This document shows, one piece after another, positions 8,069 to 17,215 of a DNA stretch of 64,000 nucleotides (position 1 is the first letter of the stretch; each line of letters starts with the position of its first letter). Under the pieces are notes generated by a model, which searched no databases, had not been told where the DNA came from, and was given only the letters and a program-made list of their open reading frames with translations. Made by a program: the position numbers and the translations under genes. The stretch comes from JAEXNA01 sp037189585. Lineage in GTDB: Bacteria; Vulcanimicrobiota; Xenobia; Xenobiales; JADMJV01. The stretch lies in assembly GCA_037189585.1 (NCBI GenBank), contig JBBCJA010000042.1, forward strand, positions 62,001 through 126,000. The letters are read 5' to 3'.

Positions 8069-8896
8069 GTGCCCTCTAAGAGTCGAATCGATAAGGAACT
8101 GGTGGATCGCAAGCTGGTGGAGAGTCGAGAGAAGGCTCAGGTGTTGGTGATGGCGGGGCATGTCTATGTCAACGGCCAGAAGGCCATCAAGTCTTCGCAA
8201 CTGATCTCGACCGAGGCCGAACTCGAGGTTCGAGGTTCGGAATGCCCTTATGTTTCTCGTGGAGGTTGGAAGCTCGAAGCCGCTCTTGACGGGTTTGGGA
8301 TCGATCTCAGCGGACTCAGGTGCCTCGACCTTGGCGCGAGCACCGGTGGCTTCACCGACCTCATGTTGCAAAGGGGCGCCGCCTCGGTGACGGCGGTCGA
8401 CGTGGGCAAGGGTCAGCTTCATTGGAAGCTGAGACAGGACCCCAGGGTGGAGGTGCGAGAGAAGACCAACGCTCGTTACCTCAAGCCGGAGGATTTTTCG
8501 CGTCCGTTTGACTTTCTGACGGGCGACCTGTCCTTTATTGGGCTGGAGTTGATTTTGCCCGCGGCCTTCGCCCTGGCCAGTGATTTGGCTTTCGCGGTCT
8601 ACCTCATCAAACCTCAGTTCGAAGCAGGGCCGCGTCAGGTGGGAAAAGGCGGCGTAGTTCGAGACCCGGCTGTCCATCGTGAAGTTCTCGAGCGGGTCTT
8701 GGGTCGAGACTATGGACACGACTTTTGCCCAACGGGTCTTCTAGCTAGTCCGATCAAAGGGCCGGCGGGAAACATCGAGTACCTGGTCCGGTTCGAGCGA
8801 CGGAAATGTCAACCGGAGCGGATCGACGCGTTTCGACTCGGCCACAGTGTGGAACGTGCTTTAGATATGGTCATCAAGGAGTGGAGCGGTGAATAA
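8069..8896 (+). CDS. tlyA: TlyA-family rRNA 2'-O-methyltransferase
   Basis: 275 residues from a GTG start. Residues 3-60 form an S4 RNA-binding domain (RIDKELVDRKLVESREKAQVLVMAGHVYVNG). Residues 80-270 form a Rossmann methyltransferase with the SAM motif CLDLGASTGGFTDLML and the downstream TGDLSFIGL and YLIKPQFEAG motifs of the TlyA/FtsJ group. TlyA methylates cytidine 2'-OH in 16S and 23S rRNA, which creates sensitivity to capreomycin in actinobacteria; the haemolysin name is historical. It overlaps the next gene by 8 bases and is divergent from kynA. Confidence 0.9.
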   Translation: MPSKSRIDKELVDRKLVESREKAQVLVMAGHVYVNGQKAIKSSQLISTEAELEVRGSECPYVSRGGWKLEAALDGFGIDLSGLRCLDLGASTGGFTDLMLQRGAASVTAVDVGKGQLHWKLRQDPRVEVREKTNARYLKPEDFSRPFDFLTGDLSFIGLELILPAAFALASDLAFAVYLIKPQFEAGPRQVGKGGVVRDPAVHREVLERVLGRDYGHDFCPTGLLASPIKGPAGNIEYLVRFERRKCQPERIDAFRLGHSVERALDMVIKEWSGE

Positions 8897-10067
8897 GGAT
8901 GCCCGTATTGGGCTAGTGACCCTGGTGGTCCTGAGCTCCTTACTCCTTTTTAGCTCGCTGCGCGCGCGCGGAGTTGTCTCCTTCGGAAGGGAGCAGGGCC
9001 TGATCTTCACCCAGGTTCATGGCTTGCGGGAAGGAGACGTCGTAACGGTGGGAGGGGTGCCCGCGGGTAAGGTGGTCTCGATCGATTTTGTCCCAGACGA
9101 TCTGCAGAAAGCGCTGGCTCCTGTGACGGGCGGCGTGGAGTTGGTCCGCGCGAATGTCGTCTTTGACAAGTCGCGAAAGATTCCGAAGGAATCAACTTAC
9201 ACTGTTTTCACCGATATGAATGGAATTCGTCGTGTGGAGATCACGGTCTCTCCGAGTCAAGAAAATATCGAGCCGGGCGAGACCTTCTTCGCCGAGGAGA
9301 CCACCCGCCAAGAGGACCAACTCCAGGCCACCATCGGCACCTTCACCAAGTTGGGCCGTCAGACGGAGAAGCTAAGGGAGATTCTCTCCGATGAGGATTT
9401 TCGTTTGCGCACCCGAGATACCGCGTCCAACCTTCGTTTCTACAGCCGTGAGCTTCGCGCGGCCAGCGCCCAAGCTCCCGAGCAGCTCCAGGCCTTCGAG
9501 GAGGAACTCAACACCCAGGAAACGGCGATCCTCAATCAATTGAAAGCCTTCGACGACAAGACCAAGGATGTGCGGGAGAGGATGACCGAGATGTCACCTC
9601 AACTGACCGAAACCATGCAAGGCTATGCCGAGCGAATGACTCGTCAGGGAGACAGGTTGACCGCGACGCTCCAGACCGCGGCCCAACGCTCGGGTGAGTA
9701 TCAAGAGATGCTCGACCGGATGATGCAAGAGCGGTTGGATCCCGAGGCCGTTCAGTCGCTGGTGATCTCGACCAAGAAGTGGGCGCGCAAGCTTGACGAG
9801 TATCATAGGCTGGCTGAGGATGTGCACGCGCTTACCAGTGACCCTACAGTGCGATCCGACCTGAAGGAAGCTATCGGGAAGTTTCAGGTTCGTGGGACCG
9901 AGATGAACGAACGTTTAGAGAAACTCGAGAAAATGATCGACAACAACCCGCTCAAGCCGATTCTGGGCATCCCGGACGAGTCCAAGGGCGATTCCCCACA
10001 GGCTTTACCCAATCCCAATCCTAGCACCACGGCGACACCGGCCGCGGAGAAGACCCCGGTGCGGTGA
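8889..10067 (+). CDS. MCE/MlaD-family lipid-transport protein
   Basis: 392 residues, GTG start overlapping tlyA. An N-terminal membrane anchor (residues 6-25) is followed by one MCE domain (about 35-120) with GLREGDVVTVGGVPAGKV, the usual Gv-x-x-G core. The remainder (about 140-360) is a long coiled coil (EEELNTQETAILNQLKAFDDKTKDVRERM), then a Pro/Thr-rich tail. MCE proteins make hexameric rings or tunnels that move lipids between membranes. The next gene is an RND exporter read through a GTGA overlap. No MlaE permease or MlaF ATPase is nearby. Confidence 0.8.
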   Translation: MNKDARIGLVTLVVLSSLLLFSSLRARGVVSFGREQGLIFTQVHGLREGDVVTVGGVPAGKVVSIDFVPDDLQKALAPVTGGVELVRANVVFDKSRKIPKESTYTVFTDMNGIRRVEITVSPSQENIEPGETFFAEETTRQEDQLQATIGTFTKLGRQTEKLREILSDEDFRLRTRDTASNLRFYSRELRAASAQAPEQLQAFEEELNTQETAILNQLKAFDDKTKDVRERMTEMSPQLTETMQGYAERMTRQGDRLTATLQTAAQRSGEYQEMLDRMMQERLDPEAVQSLVISTKKWARKLDEYHRLAEDVHALTSDPTVRSDLKEAIGKFQVRGTEMNERLEKLEKMIDNNPLKPILGIPDESKGDSPQALPNPNPSTTATPAAEKTPVR

Positions 10068-12844
10068 ATCAACTGTCGCTGCTGCAAAAAAGCATGCTGG
10101 CTTGCTCGCGCTTGGCCCAACGGCGGGCCAAGGCTGTCTTACTCTTTTCTCTGGTCTTTTTCGTCATTTCTCTGGCCGGTGCCGCGAAGTTTTTAGAGTT
10201 TCAGACCAACCGGGAAGATCTGATCTCGGCTAAGGACGAACTTCACGAAGTTCAAGACAGGTTTCTTCATGAGTTTCCGGCCTCTGATGACGTGGTCGTT
10301 ATGGTCGAAGGCGGAAATGCCTCGTCGCGAGAGGCCTTCGTGGACCTTTTGGCGGAGATGTTAGCTGAAGAGCCGAAACATTTCGAGGCCATCTTCCCAC
10401 GGGTCGACCTACCGTTTTTGGCTAGTCGCGCGCTCCTGTTCTTGCCCGAGTCCGATCTCGAGTCTTTAGTGAGTTCGGTTCAGGAAGCGCGGCCTTTTTT
10501 GCTGTCGTTGTCCTCCCGTGAGGGACTCACTTCCCTGTTGTCGGACTTCGAAGGAAACGTCTCTGGAAGCGGACAGGAGAAACTGGTCTCCATGCTTCCC
10601 TTCCTGGGTGAGATCTTTCACGAACTACGACGCGCGGTGGAAACGCGCGGTCGAGCTGCTTACCAGTCTCCTTGGGGTAACCTGCTCTTCGGGCAAACTA
10701 GTCCCGAGCTCGCCGAGAGGAGCCAGGGGGGATTTCAGAACACCAGTTTTTACCACACCACCGCCAACGGCACGATTCACCTCTTGTTGTTGCGCTTCGC
10801 TGATCGAAGCGCTGAATCGATCGCGCTTCTGCGCGCTAAGGTGGCTCGGGCGGAACGGGCTTTCCCAAACCTGGATGTCGGGGTGACGGGCGAAGCGCTG
10901 TTAGAACATGATGAGATGGTGAGTTCGGAAACCGATTCCAATCGGTCAGGCTTCCTGTCGCTTGTGCTGGTGGCCATCCTCTTTGCTTTCACCTTTCGTC
11001 AGGTCGGCAGGCCGATGGCGATTATCGGAAGCTTCCTCTTAGGCGCGGGTTGGACGGTCGGATTCACCACTTTGGTTGTTGGACACCTCAATCTTTTGAC
11101 CGTCTCTTTCTTTACCATTCTGGTCGGCTCTGGTATCGACTTTGGAATTCATATCTTGCTTCGCTACGAAGAAGAGTTCGCCAAGCATGGCGATTTTCGA
11201 AAGGCCATGGACGAATCGCTGGTGGGAACGGGGACGGACATCGCGGTGAGCGCCTTTTCCACAGCGGTGGCCTTCGCGGCGGTGGGGATGGCTGACTTCA
11301 AAGGGGTATCGGAACTCGGGATCATCGCGGGATGCGGAATACTGCTATGCCTGGTCGCCACAGTTTTGCCCCTACCAGCTCTGATCGTTCTGCTGGATCG
11401 AAACCGTCGACCAACCGAGGCTCCCGCCATGGCTTTGGGTAGCCGGATTTTAGTCGCCCGAGCCGAATCAGCGCTTTTACGCAAGGCCCCTTGGACTCTC
11501 TTTGTCGTGGCCATGCTTTTGCTTGCCGCGCTTCCGGCCATTACCTCGGTCGGATTCGACTATAATTTGCTGCGAATGCAAGACCCTCACCTGGAGTCGG
11601 TTCAGACCGAGCTCGAACTTATCAGAAAGGGCGGTAACACCGTTCTTTTCGCCGTCGCTCTGGCTGACGACGTAGCTCACGCTCGGACTCTCAAGGCTAA
11701 GTTCGAGGAGCTTCCCACGGTCTCTCACGTCGATGCCGTGAGCGACCTCTTTCCTGAGGTGACTCCCGGCAAACTGCGGGCCCTTCAGAAACTCCAATCA
11801 CTCGTCGCCGATGTTACGATCCCCGACCCTGAGGTGGACAACTCCTCCGGCGCGGTGGGAGCCAGCGAGCTACGCCGTATGGGCGACGGATTCATGGAAC
11901 TCGAACGATTTTTTCGTGAGCAGAAGGAGGGTCTTTTGGCCAGCGACTCCCCCAAGATTCGTGAGTCGACCCAAAGATTTGAGGGGGAGATGGAGCAGCT
12001 CTTTCGTGAGCTTTCCGGCCTCGGGCCGGGGCCTATCGAAGACGGACTGACGGGTTTTCAGCGAAACTTCTTCCACGATCTCTCCTCCATGGTGGAGTTC
12101 TTGAAGGCTCAGGAACCCAATCCGAAGATGAGCCTGGATAACCTCCCGCCAAATCTCAGGCTGCGCTCCGTCGGTAGGACTGGAAAGTTGGTACTGCGGA
12201 TCTATCCCAAAGAGAACATCTGGGAGCGGGATGCATTGGACGAGTTCGTCGGAGAGGTTCGAAAGACCGATCCGGAGTCTATCGGAGCTCCCGTCATGAT
12301 TTGGCACCACACTAACATGATGAAGACGGCCTTCGAGACTGCCGGCAAGTATGCGATGGGCGCCATCACCGTCATCTTGTTTCTTTACTTCCGCTCCGTG
12401 CGCTGGACTCTGTTGGCGATGCTGCCGCTCCTGCTGGGTGTCCTTTTTATGCTCTACGCCATGGCGCGCTACGGAATCTCCTTTAACCTGGCCAACTTTA
12501 TGGGATTGCCGTTGCTCTTGGGTATAGGGATGGATTACGGAATCCATGTATTGCATCGGGCCCAGGAGGAGGGCAGGGTCAACATGTTCGACCACTCCAC
12601 GGGTCCAGCGACCACTCTGTCGGCGATGACCACGGTGGCTGGATTCGGAACTTTGGCCCTCGGAGGACATCAAGGGGTCGCTTCACTGGGTTTTATTCTA
12701 GCCGCGGGTGTGGTCGGTATTCTGCTTTCCGCCCTATTCGTTCTACCAGCGGTCCTCCGTATCTGGTCACCCTTTCCCGAGGATTCTTCGAGCGAGGCTT
12801 CCGAACTAGGAGCCGAACCCCGGCGGGAAGAGCTGAGCGCTTAA
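10064..12844 (+). CDS. MMPL/HpnN-type RND transporter
   Basis: 926 residues, GTG start. Two copies of the RND unit are seen. The first has a transmembrane helix near residue 25, a large periplasmic loop, then five helices with the GSGIDFGIHILLRYEEE motif (about residue 362). In the second half the matching motif is GIGMDYGIHVLHRAQEE. These paired GxxxDxxxH motifs are typical of MMPL, SSD and hopanoid exporter (HpnN) proteins and carry the proton-relay aspartates. It probably moves a lipid or hopanoid to the outer leaflet or outer membrane, together with the MCE protein upstream. Its stop overlaps that of the convergent radical SAM gene. Confidence 0.85.
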   Translation: MNQLSLLQKSMLACSRLAQRRAKAVLLFSLVFFVISLAGAAKFLEFQTNREDLISAKDELHEVQDRFLHEFPASDDVVVMVEGGNASSREAFVDLLAEMLAEEPKHFEAIFPRVDLPFLASRALLFLPESDLESLVSSVQEARPFLLSLSSREGLTSLLSDFEGNVSGSGQEKLVSMLPFLGEIFHELRRAVETRGRAAYQSPWGNLLFGQTSPELAERSQGGFQNTSFYHTTANGTIHLLLLRFADRSAESIALLRAKVARAERAFPNLDVGVTGEALLEHDEMVSSETDSNRSGFLSLVLVAILFAFTFRQVGRPMAIIGSFLLGAGWTVGFTTLVVGHLNLLTVSFFTILVGSGIDFGIHILLRYEEEFAKHGDFRKAMDESLVGTGTDIAVSAFSTAVAFAAVGMADFKGVSELGIIAGCGILLCLVATVLPLPALIVLLDRNRRPTEAPAMALGSRILVARAESALLRKAPWTLFVVAMLLLAALPAITSVGFDYNLLRMQDPHLESVQTELELIRKGGNTVLFAVALADDVAHARTLKAKFEELPTVSHVDAVSDLFPEVTPGKLRALQKLQSLVADVTIPDPEVDNSSGAVGASELRRMGDGFMELERFFREQKEGLLASDSPKIRESTQRFEGEMEQLFRELSGLGPGPIEDGLTGFQRNFFHDLSSMVEFLKAQEPNPKMSLDNLPPNLRLRSVGRTGKLVLRIYPKENIWERDALDEFVGEVRKTDPESIGAPVMIWHHTNMMKTAFETAGKYAMGAITVILFLYFRSVRWTLLAMLPLLLGVLFMLYAMARYGISFNLANFMGLPLLLGIGMDYGIHVLHRAQEEGRVNMFDHSTGPATTLSAMTTVAGFGTLALGGHQGVASLGFILAAGVVGILLSALFVLPAVLRIWSPFPEDSSSEASELGAEPRREELSA

Positions 12845-14538
12845 TGCACAACCCTATGCTTCTCTCGCTCAGCGCGCAGGGCATCCTTGCGCAGCCGCTC
12901 CACCGGCCAGGAGGCCTCGATATGGCTCCAGGGGAGGCATTCCTCGGGTTGGCGCTCTCGATAGTTTTCCTCCTCGAAGGAGAGACCCGCCCTCTCTAGC
13001 GCTTTGGAGTAGTTGGCAAAGTTCGGTTCCCAGCGAACTTCGGCTAGGACTTTCGCCAAACGCCGGTCTCCGCGAGCGAGCAGCCCTTCCAAGGTGGCCA
13101 CGCGGGGACTTTCCGAGGTGACGCGGACGCCCCCGTCTCTAGATAGCGCTTTCTTCACCACGTTCATCCGGCGCTTGGCCTCCTTGACCCCCAGTTGGGG
13201 AGTCCACTGGTACGGAGTGAGAGGCTTAGGAACGAAGAGCCCCATCCCCAGCGTCACGCGAGCACCGGGGTTTCCGACCTTCCTCTGCAGCGCGCGCGTC
13301 TTGCCCACGATATCGACTAAGGCGTCGATGTCGTCTTGCTCCTCATTGGGTAACCCGACCATGCTGTACATCTTCAGATTCTCGATCCCCTGGCGAAAGG
13401 CGCGTTCAGCGGCATCGAAGTAACATTCGTCGGAGAATCTTTTGTTGATCGAGCGGCGAAGCGCTTCCGACCCCGTCTCGGGGGCAAGTGTCATCGACTT
13501 GGAGCCGCTTTTGACCATGGCTTGAATCATCTCGTCGGGCAGTTGGTCGGCGCGAAGTGAGCTGAATCCGACTCGCAGATCGGCTTCCATCAGCTTGGCG
13601 CAGAGCTCGCGGATTTCCGGATGGTTTCCAACGGTGGCCGAGATCAGGCCGACTTTGGGGTGGTGGTCGCGGACTTTCTCGATCGCCTTCCAGAGATGCT
13701 CAAGCGAGCGCCAGCGGACCTTGGGGTAAGAGAATCCCACGGTGCAGAACCGGCAGATGTAGGGGCAGCCTCGGGACACCTCGATCAAAAAGGAGCGTCC
13801 GAACTCGGTATCCTCGGTCAGAACCAGCGAGTGGGTCTCTTGCTGGGCGAAGAGATCGCGGTCGATGTAGTTCTTCGCGACCTTCTCGCTGATACCGGCG
13901 GCCGGTGTCAATCCTTGGAATCGACCTTCGCGATAGGTGGGCGTGTAGAGGCTGGGGATGTAGAATCCGGCTTCCGTGGCCAGTGCCCGAAGTCGCTCTT
14001 GGCGCGATTGGCCCACCGTGTCCCGAAGGGTGGCCACCATCGGCTCCATCATCTGCTCACCCTCGCCGACGCAGATCAGGTCAAAAAAGTCGGCCACCGG
14101 CTCGGGGTTGAGTAGTGTCACGGCGCCGCCCAGCATAACCAATGGCTCGTTATCGCCGCGAGCGGATTGCCAAAGGGAGATCCCCGACATCTCGATCATC
14201 TTCAAGAGATTGACGTAGTCGGGTTCGTAGTTGCAGGTGAAGGCGACCATGTCGAAATCGGAGACCGGACGCTGGCTTTCCAGGGTCAGTAGGGGAGAGC
14301 CGCTGGAGCGGTACCACCCCATCTCTTCCTCGTCGGGCAGAAAGAACCGTTCGCAGATGACACCGGGAATCGCGTTGAGGAATCCGTAGATCAGTTGAAT
14401 ACCCAGGTGGGACATACCGACCCGGTAGGTGTTAGGGTAACCTAGAGCCACATGCAGGTCGCCGCCCTTAGCCGGCCGGAGCAAAGCGATCTCCGCACCC
14501 AGGCGCTGTTGCGCTCTTTCCACGATCTTCCAATGCAT
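12841..14538 (-). CDS. B12-binding-type radical SAM protein (TIGR03960-like)
   Basis: 565 residues from ATG 14538. Residues 1-210 form a cobalamin-binding-like N-terminal domain (ALGYPNTYRVGMSHLGIQLIY, LVMLGGAVTLLNPEPVADF, ICVGEGE). The radical SAM core follows, with the cluster motif CPYICRFC (CxxxCxxC) and LISATVGNHPEI, then LAPETGSEALRRSINK. This matches the widespread TIGR03960 family, often next to a TIGR03936 domain and linked to RNase G or ribosomal genes; its reaction is not known to me. The frame is open to 14895, but the family start near MHWKIVERAQ favours 14538, 66 bases from the divergent gene. Confidence 0.85.
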   Translation of the reverse strand: MHWKIVERAQQRLGAEIALLRPAKGGDLHVALGYPNTYRVGMSHLGIQLIYGFLNAIPGVICERFFLPDEEEMGWYRSSGSPLLTLESQRPVSDFDMVAFTCNYEPDYVNLLKMIEMSGISLWQSARGDNEPLVMLGGAVTLLNPEPVADFFDLICVGEGEQMMEPMVATLRDTVGQSRQERLRALATEAGFYIPSLYTPTYREGRFQGLTPAAGISEKVAKNYIDRDLFAQQETHSLVLTEDTEFGRSFLIEVSRGCPYICRFCTVGFSYPKVRWRSLEHLWKAIEKVRDHHPKVGLISATVGNHPEIRELCAKLMEADLRVGFSSLRADQLPDEMIQAMVKSGSKSMTLAPETGSEALRRSINKRFSDECYFDAAERAFRQGIENLKMYSMVGLPNEEQDDIDALVDIVGKTRALQRKVGNPGARVTLGMGLFVPKPLTPYQWTPQLGVKEAKRRMNVVKKALSRDGGVRVTSESPRVATLEGLLARGDRRLAKVLAEVRWEPNFANYSKALERAGLSFEEENYRERQPEECLPWSHIEASWPVERLRKDALRAEREKHRVVH

Positions 14539-14604
14539 TCGTTGGTGACTATACCACACGCGAGGCGGGAAGGGGCCACGTTTCTGGGCGAGAACTCTCG
14601 CCCC

Positions 14605-15813
14605 ATGAGCGCGGCACTGGTTGGCAAATGGCAAGAGCTTCTTTCTCGTGGGCGCTATATGGACGTAGTGGAAGAGCTGGAGAAGACTCGTATCCGTCTT
14701 ACCATTCAGGGCAATGTCTTTCGCATCGATGGTCCGAACGCTCTGTTGTCGCCGGAACTGGGGGCCCTGATCGACGCTCACGCCTCGGAGCTTGCCACCG
14801 TCGTGCGGCTCTCGACTCTCGCCATCGACAGCTTGGGTCTGACCAGGCTTCACCACGCGGTCTTGACCGACGATATCGCGGAGGTGCGGCGTCATCTGGC
14901 CAACGGCGCCCGCCCCAACGCGGAGAACCGTTTCGGCCAGACCCCGTTTCAGGCGGCGGTCAGTAGAGGACAGACGGAGATTGTGGAGGCCCTGGCCTTA
15001 GCCGGTGCCGATCTCGACAAGGTCGATATCGATGGGCGTAGTCCACTGCACCTGGCGGTCGAGGGAGGGCACCACGCGATCGTGACCTTTCTTCTGGTCA
15101 ACGGGGCTTCCGTCAATCGTGGCGATTTTTTCGGACTCACGCCTCTGGCGCGTGCCGTGGGGACAGAACAGAAGGAGCTGGCACAGCTCCTGGTGGAGTA
15201 TGGCGGGGAGCTCGAGGACCCCGCTTTGGGGACATCGGAAAAACAGTTTTTGCAGTTGGTGCTTCGAATGCTCAACGGTTACTCCGAAGAACTCTACGCG
15301 CATTCGCTACGGGTGGCCGATGTGGCTCGTTGCCTGGCGCGGGACCTGGAGCTCCCCGAGGATGACCTCAAGACCGTACGCTTGGGTGGTCTGCTACACG
15401 ACCTGGGTAAGGTCAGCTTACCGGACGATATCTTTGACCAGGACGACTCCGAGGTGACCGAGGAGAATGTGGAACTTCTGATGAGTCACCCGGAGGATGG
15501 AGCGGAAGCTCTCCCGGCAAGTCTTGTTCCTTCTCGCTGGCCGGTTCGCGCGGTCATTCTTCATCACCACGAAAAGTGGGATGGGTCCGGATTCCCTCAC
15601 GGCCTCAAGGAGACTCAGATTCCTCTGGCCGCGCAACTGGTCGGGTTGGCCGACTACTACGACCACCTGGTCACGCATCGAAGCTACGATCCGGCGATGC
15701 CGGCAAAGCTTGCCTTAGAGCATCTCAACGAACAAGCCGGCGCTCATTTCGGAGAAGAAGTTCTTAACAGCCTGTTTCGGGTCGCGGACCTTTTGCCGTT
15801 CTACACGCCTTAG
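14605..15813 (+). CDS. TubC-like docking domain, ankyrin repeats and HD-GYP domain protein
   Basis: 402 residues. Residues 20-68 read LEKTRIRLTIQGNVFRIDGP, then LSPELGALIDAHASEL, which resembles the N-terminal docking domain of TubC-like NRPS/PKS proteins. Four ankyrin repeats follow (about 75-205; for example GRSPLHLAVEGGHHAIVTFLL). An HD-GYP domain fills 230-400: HSLRVADVARCLA, GGLLHDLGKVSLP with the HD pair, and HHHEKWDGSGFP, where GYP is GFP. HD-GYP proteins hydrolyse cyclic di-GMP; the metal ligands look present. The frame is open upstream to 14452, but ATG 14605 avoids overlap with the divergent gene. Confidence 0.8.
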   Translation: MSAALVGKWQELLSRGRYMDVVEELEKTRIRLTIQGNVFRIDGPNALLSPELGALIDAHASELATVVRLSTLAIDSLGLTRLHHAVLTDDIAEVRRHLANGARPNAENRFGQTPFQAAVSRGQTEIVEALALAGADLDKVDIDGRSPLHLAVEGGHHAIVTFLLVNGASVNRGDFFGLTPLARAVGTEQKELAQLLVEYGGELEDPALGTSEKQFLQLVLRMLNGYSEELYAHSLRVADVARCLARDLELPEDDLKTVRLGGLLHDLGKVSLPDDIFDQDDSEVTEENVELLMSHPEDGAEALPASLVPSRWPVRAVILHHHEKWDGSGFPHGLKETQIPLAAQLVGLADYYDHLVTHRSYDPAMPAKLALEHLNEQAGAHFGEEVLNSLFRVADLLPFYTP

Positions 15814-16208
15814 GGTTTGTCTTCAGGCGCGTCGTCAAGGGTCACCTCAAGGAGGTAGGAGCACTGCCCTTTGCTGGAAGCCACCGTCAGAATGTACTTT
15901 CCGGTGCGCGGCAACACGATATCGAGATTTCGAACACGAGCGGTCTTGGGCATCCCATCTAAGAGGGAATGTCCCTGACTGTCAGTGATGGTGAGATAGC
16001 CGTTGTCGTCAAGACTGACCAGACTGGCTCGAAACTGCTGACCTTTTTGGCCCGTGAGGAAATAGGTCCGAGTCTCATTGTCAGTGACCCCACCCTGAAT
16101 AGTCGTCCCGTAGGCACCATCGGGCAGTAGAGGAGCCTCCTTGATCTCTTTGGCCCCTGCCCCCGCCGTCAAGCAAACGAAAAGCAGTATGATTAGCGTG
16201 TTCCTCAT
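15810..16208 (-). CDS. Secreted PPC-like domain protein
   Basis: 132 residues. A signal peptide (MRNTLIILLFVCLTAGAGA) precedes a single small beta domain: RTYFLTGQKGQQFRASLVS, YLTITDSQGHSLL, then IVLPRTGKYILTVAS and YLLEVTL. That order of strands, with the LPxTGxY turn, looks like the bacterial pre-peptidase C-terminal (PPC) fold seen at the ends of secreted enzymes, but here it is alone. No function can be assigned. The start is ATG 16208; the frame is open to 16256. Its stop overlaps the stop of the convergent HD-GYP gene. Confidence 0.7.
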   Translation of the reverse strand: MRNTLIILLFVCLTAGAGAKEIKEAPLLPDGAYGTTIQGGVTDNETRTYFLTGQKGQQFRASLVSLDDNGYLTITDSQGHSLLDGMPKTARVRNLDIVLPRTGKYILTVASSKGQCSYLLEVTLDDAPEDKP

Positions 16209-16325
16209 GGATACACCGCTTCTTTCTGCGAGTAGCTTCCGGATCCCCACCTTCAAGAGAGCTATTCATTGAAGAAATTCCTCCCATCGGGCAGTAGTGT
16301 AGCCGATAGGACAGAAGCGCTCGAA

Positions 16326-17132
16326 ATGTCGACTACACCCCTTTTTTCCGTAGGCCCCACCAAAATCGTGAGTTTTCCCCATCTTCAGGTTCGCCATGGC
16401 TGTTCCACTCGGGTGGGAGGAGTGAGCCCTTCGCCCTGGGATTCTTTGAACACCGGCTTCACAGTGCCGGACCAGCCCGCCAACGTGTGGGAGAATCGAC
16501 ATCGTTTCGCCGCTTGTTTAGGCGTGGAAAACCTGCCCTGGCTCTTATCCATGACCCACGGAGTGGAGGTGACTAGAGTCGATGAGAGGCTGCCTGTTCC
16601 CGAGGACCTTTCACGCTCGAATCGTCCGCCTTACGAGGCGGATGCCTGCATTACCGATCGAGCGGGGGTTCCCCTGAATCTGACAGTGGCCGACTGCGTA
16701 CCGGTCTTTTTCCACGATCCGGTAGCCAACTGTATAGGGTTGGCTCACGCTGGCTGGCGCGGAACCGTGGGAGGTATCGTCAAAAAGACCCTCCTAGCGA
16801 TGGAGCGAGAGTACGGCAGTCGACCGCGGGATGTTAAGATCGGGATCGGGCCGTCCATAGGTCCCGAGGCCTTTGAAGTCGGGCCCGAGGTGGTGGAAGA
16901 GTTCCGAGCCGCCTTCCCCGACGTGCCTGACCTGATACAGCCGATGGGAGAACAGGGAAAAGCTAAGATCGATCTGTGGAAGGCCAACACCGTGATGGCG
17001 CTGCGGGCCGGAGCGGTGGCAAGTCAGATTGTGGTTTCAGGCTGGTGCACAGTATCGCATCCGGAACTCTTTTTTAGCTATCGCAGAGACCGAGGTATCT
17101 GTGGACGTTTGTTGGCGGCAATCATTCTATAA
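16326..17132 (+). CDS. pgeF: YfiH/LACC1-family purine nucleoside phosphorylase (multicopper-oxidase-like fold)
   Basis: 268 residues. Family landmarks are HGCSTRVGGVSPSPWDSLN, LTVADCVPVFF with the metal-site cysteine, GLAHAGWRGTVGGI with the histidine, KIGIGPSIGPEAFEVG, and the C-terminal GWCTVSHPELFFSYRRD. These match the zinc-binding YfiH/LACC1 proteins, shown to act on adenosine and related nucleosides; in E. coli the same protein also removes L-Ser errors from UDP-MurNAc. I used ATG 16326. A TTG at 16269 would add 19 residues with no family match. Confidence 0.9.
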   Translation: MSTTPLFSVGPTKIVSFPHLQVRHGCSTRVGGVSPSPWDSLNTGFTVPDQPANVWENRHRFAACLGVENLPWLLSMTHGVEVTRVDERLPVPEDLSRSNRPPYEADACITDRAGVPLNLTVADCVPVFFHDPVANCIGLAHAGWRGTVGGIVKKTLLAMEREYGSRPRDVKIGIGPSIGPEAFEVGPEVVEEFRAAFPDVPDLIQPMGEQGKAKIDLWKANTVMALRAGAVASQIVVSGWCTVSHPELFFSYRRDRGICGRLLAAIIL

Positions 17133-17133
17133 T
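17128..17133 (+). promoter_or_regulatory. Candidate -10 element for the response regulator gene
   Basis: A perfect TATAAT overlaps the pgeF stop codon and lies 82 bases before the regulator start at 17216. There is no good -35 at 16-18 bases, so this is a candidate only. Confidence 0.35.
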
Positions 17134-17215
17134 TAGGACTGGTCTATCCGTAACAGGAACTCTCGACCCTGGCCAGGAACGTCGCTTGAACGAAATCCCA
17201 GGGGTAGTAGCAAGC

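Noticed and set aside
8036..8719. 227-codon minus-strand frame opposite tlyA
   Set aside because: It is fully antisense to a well-supported gene and has no family motif.
11870..12673. 267-codon minus-strand frame opposite the MMPL-like gene
   Set aside because: Antisense shadow; the plus-strand gene is continuous with all RND motifs.
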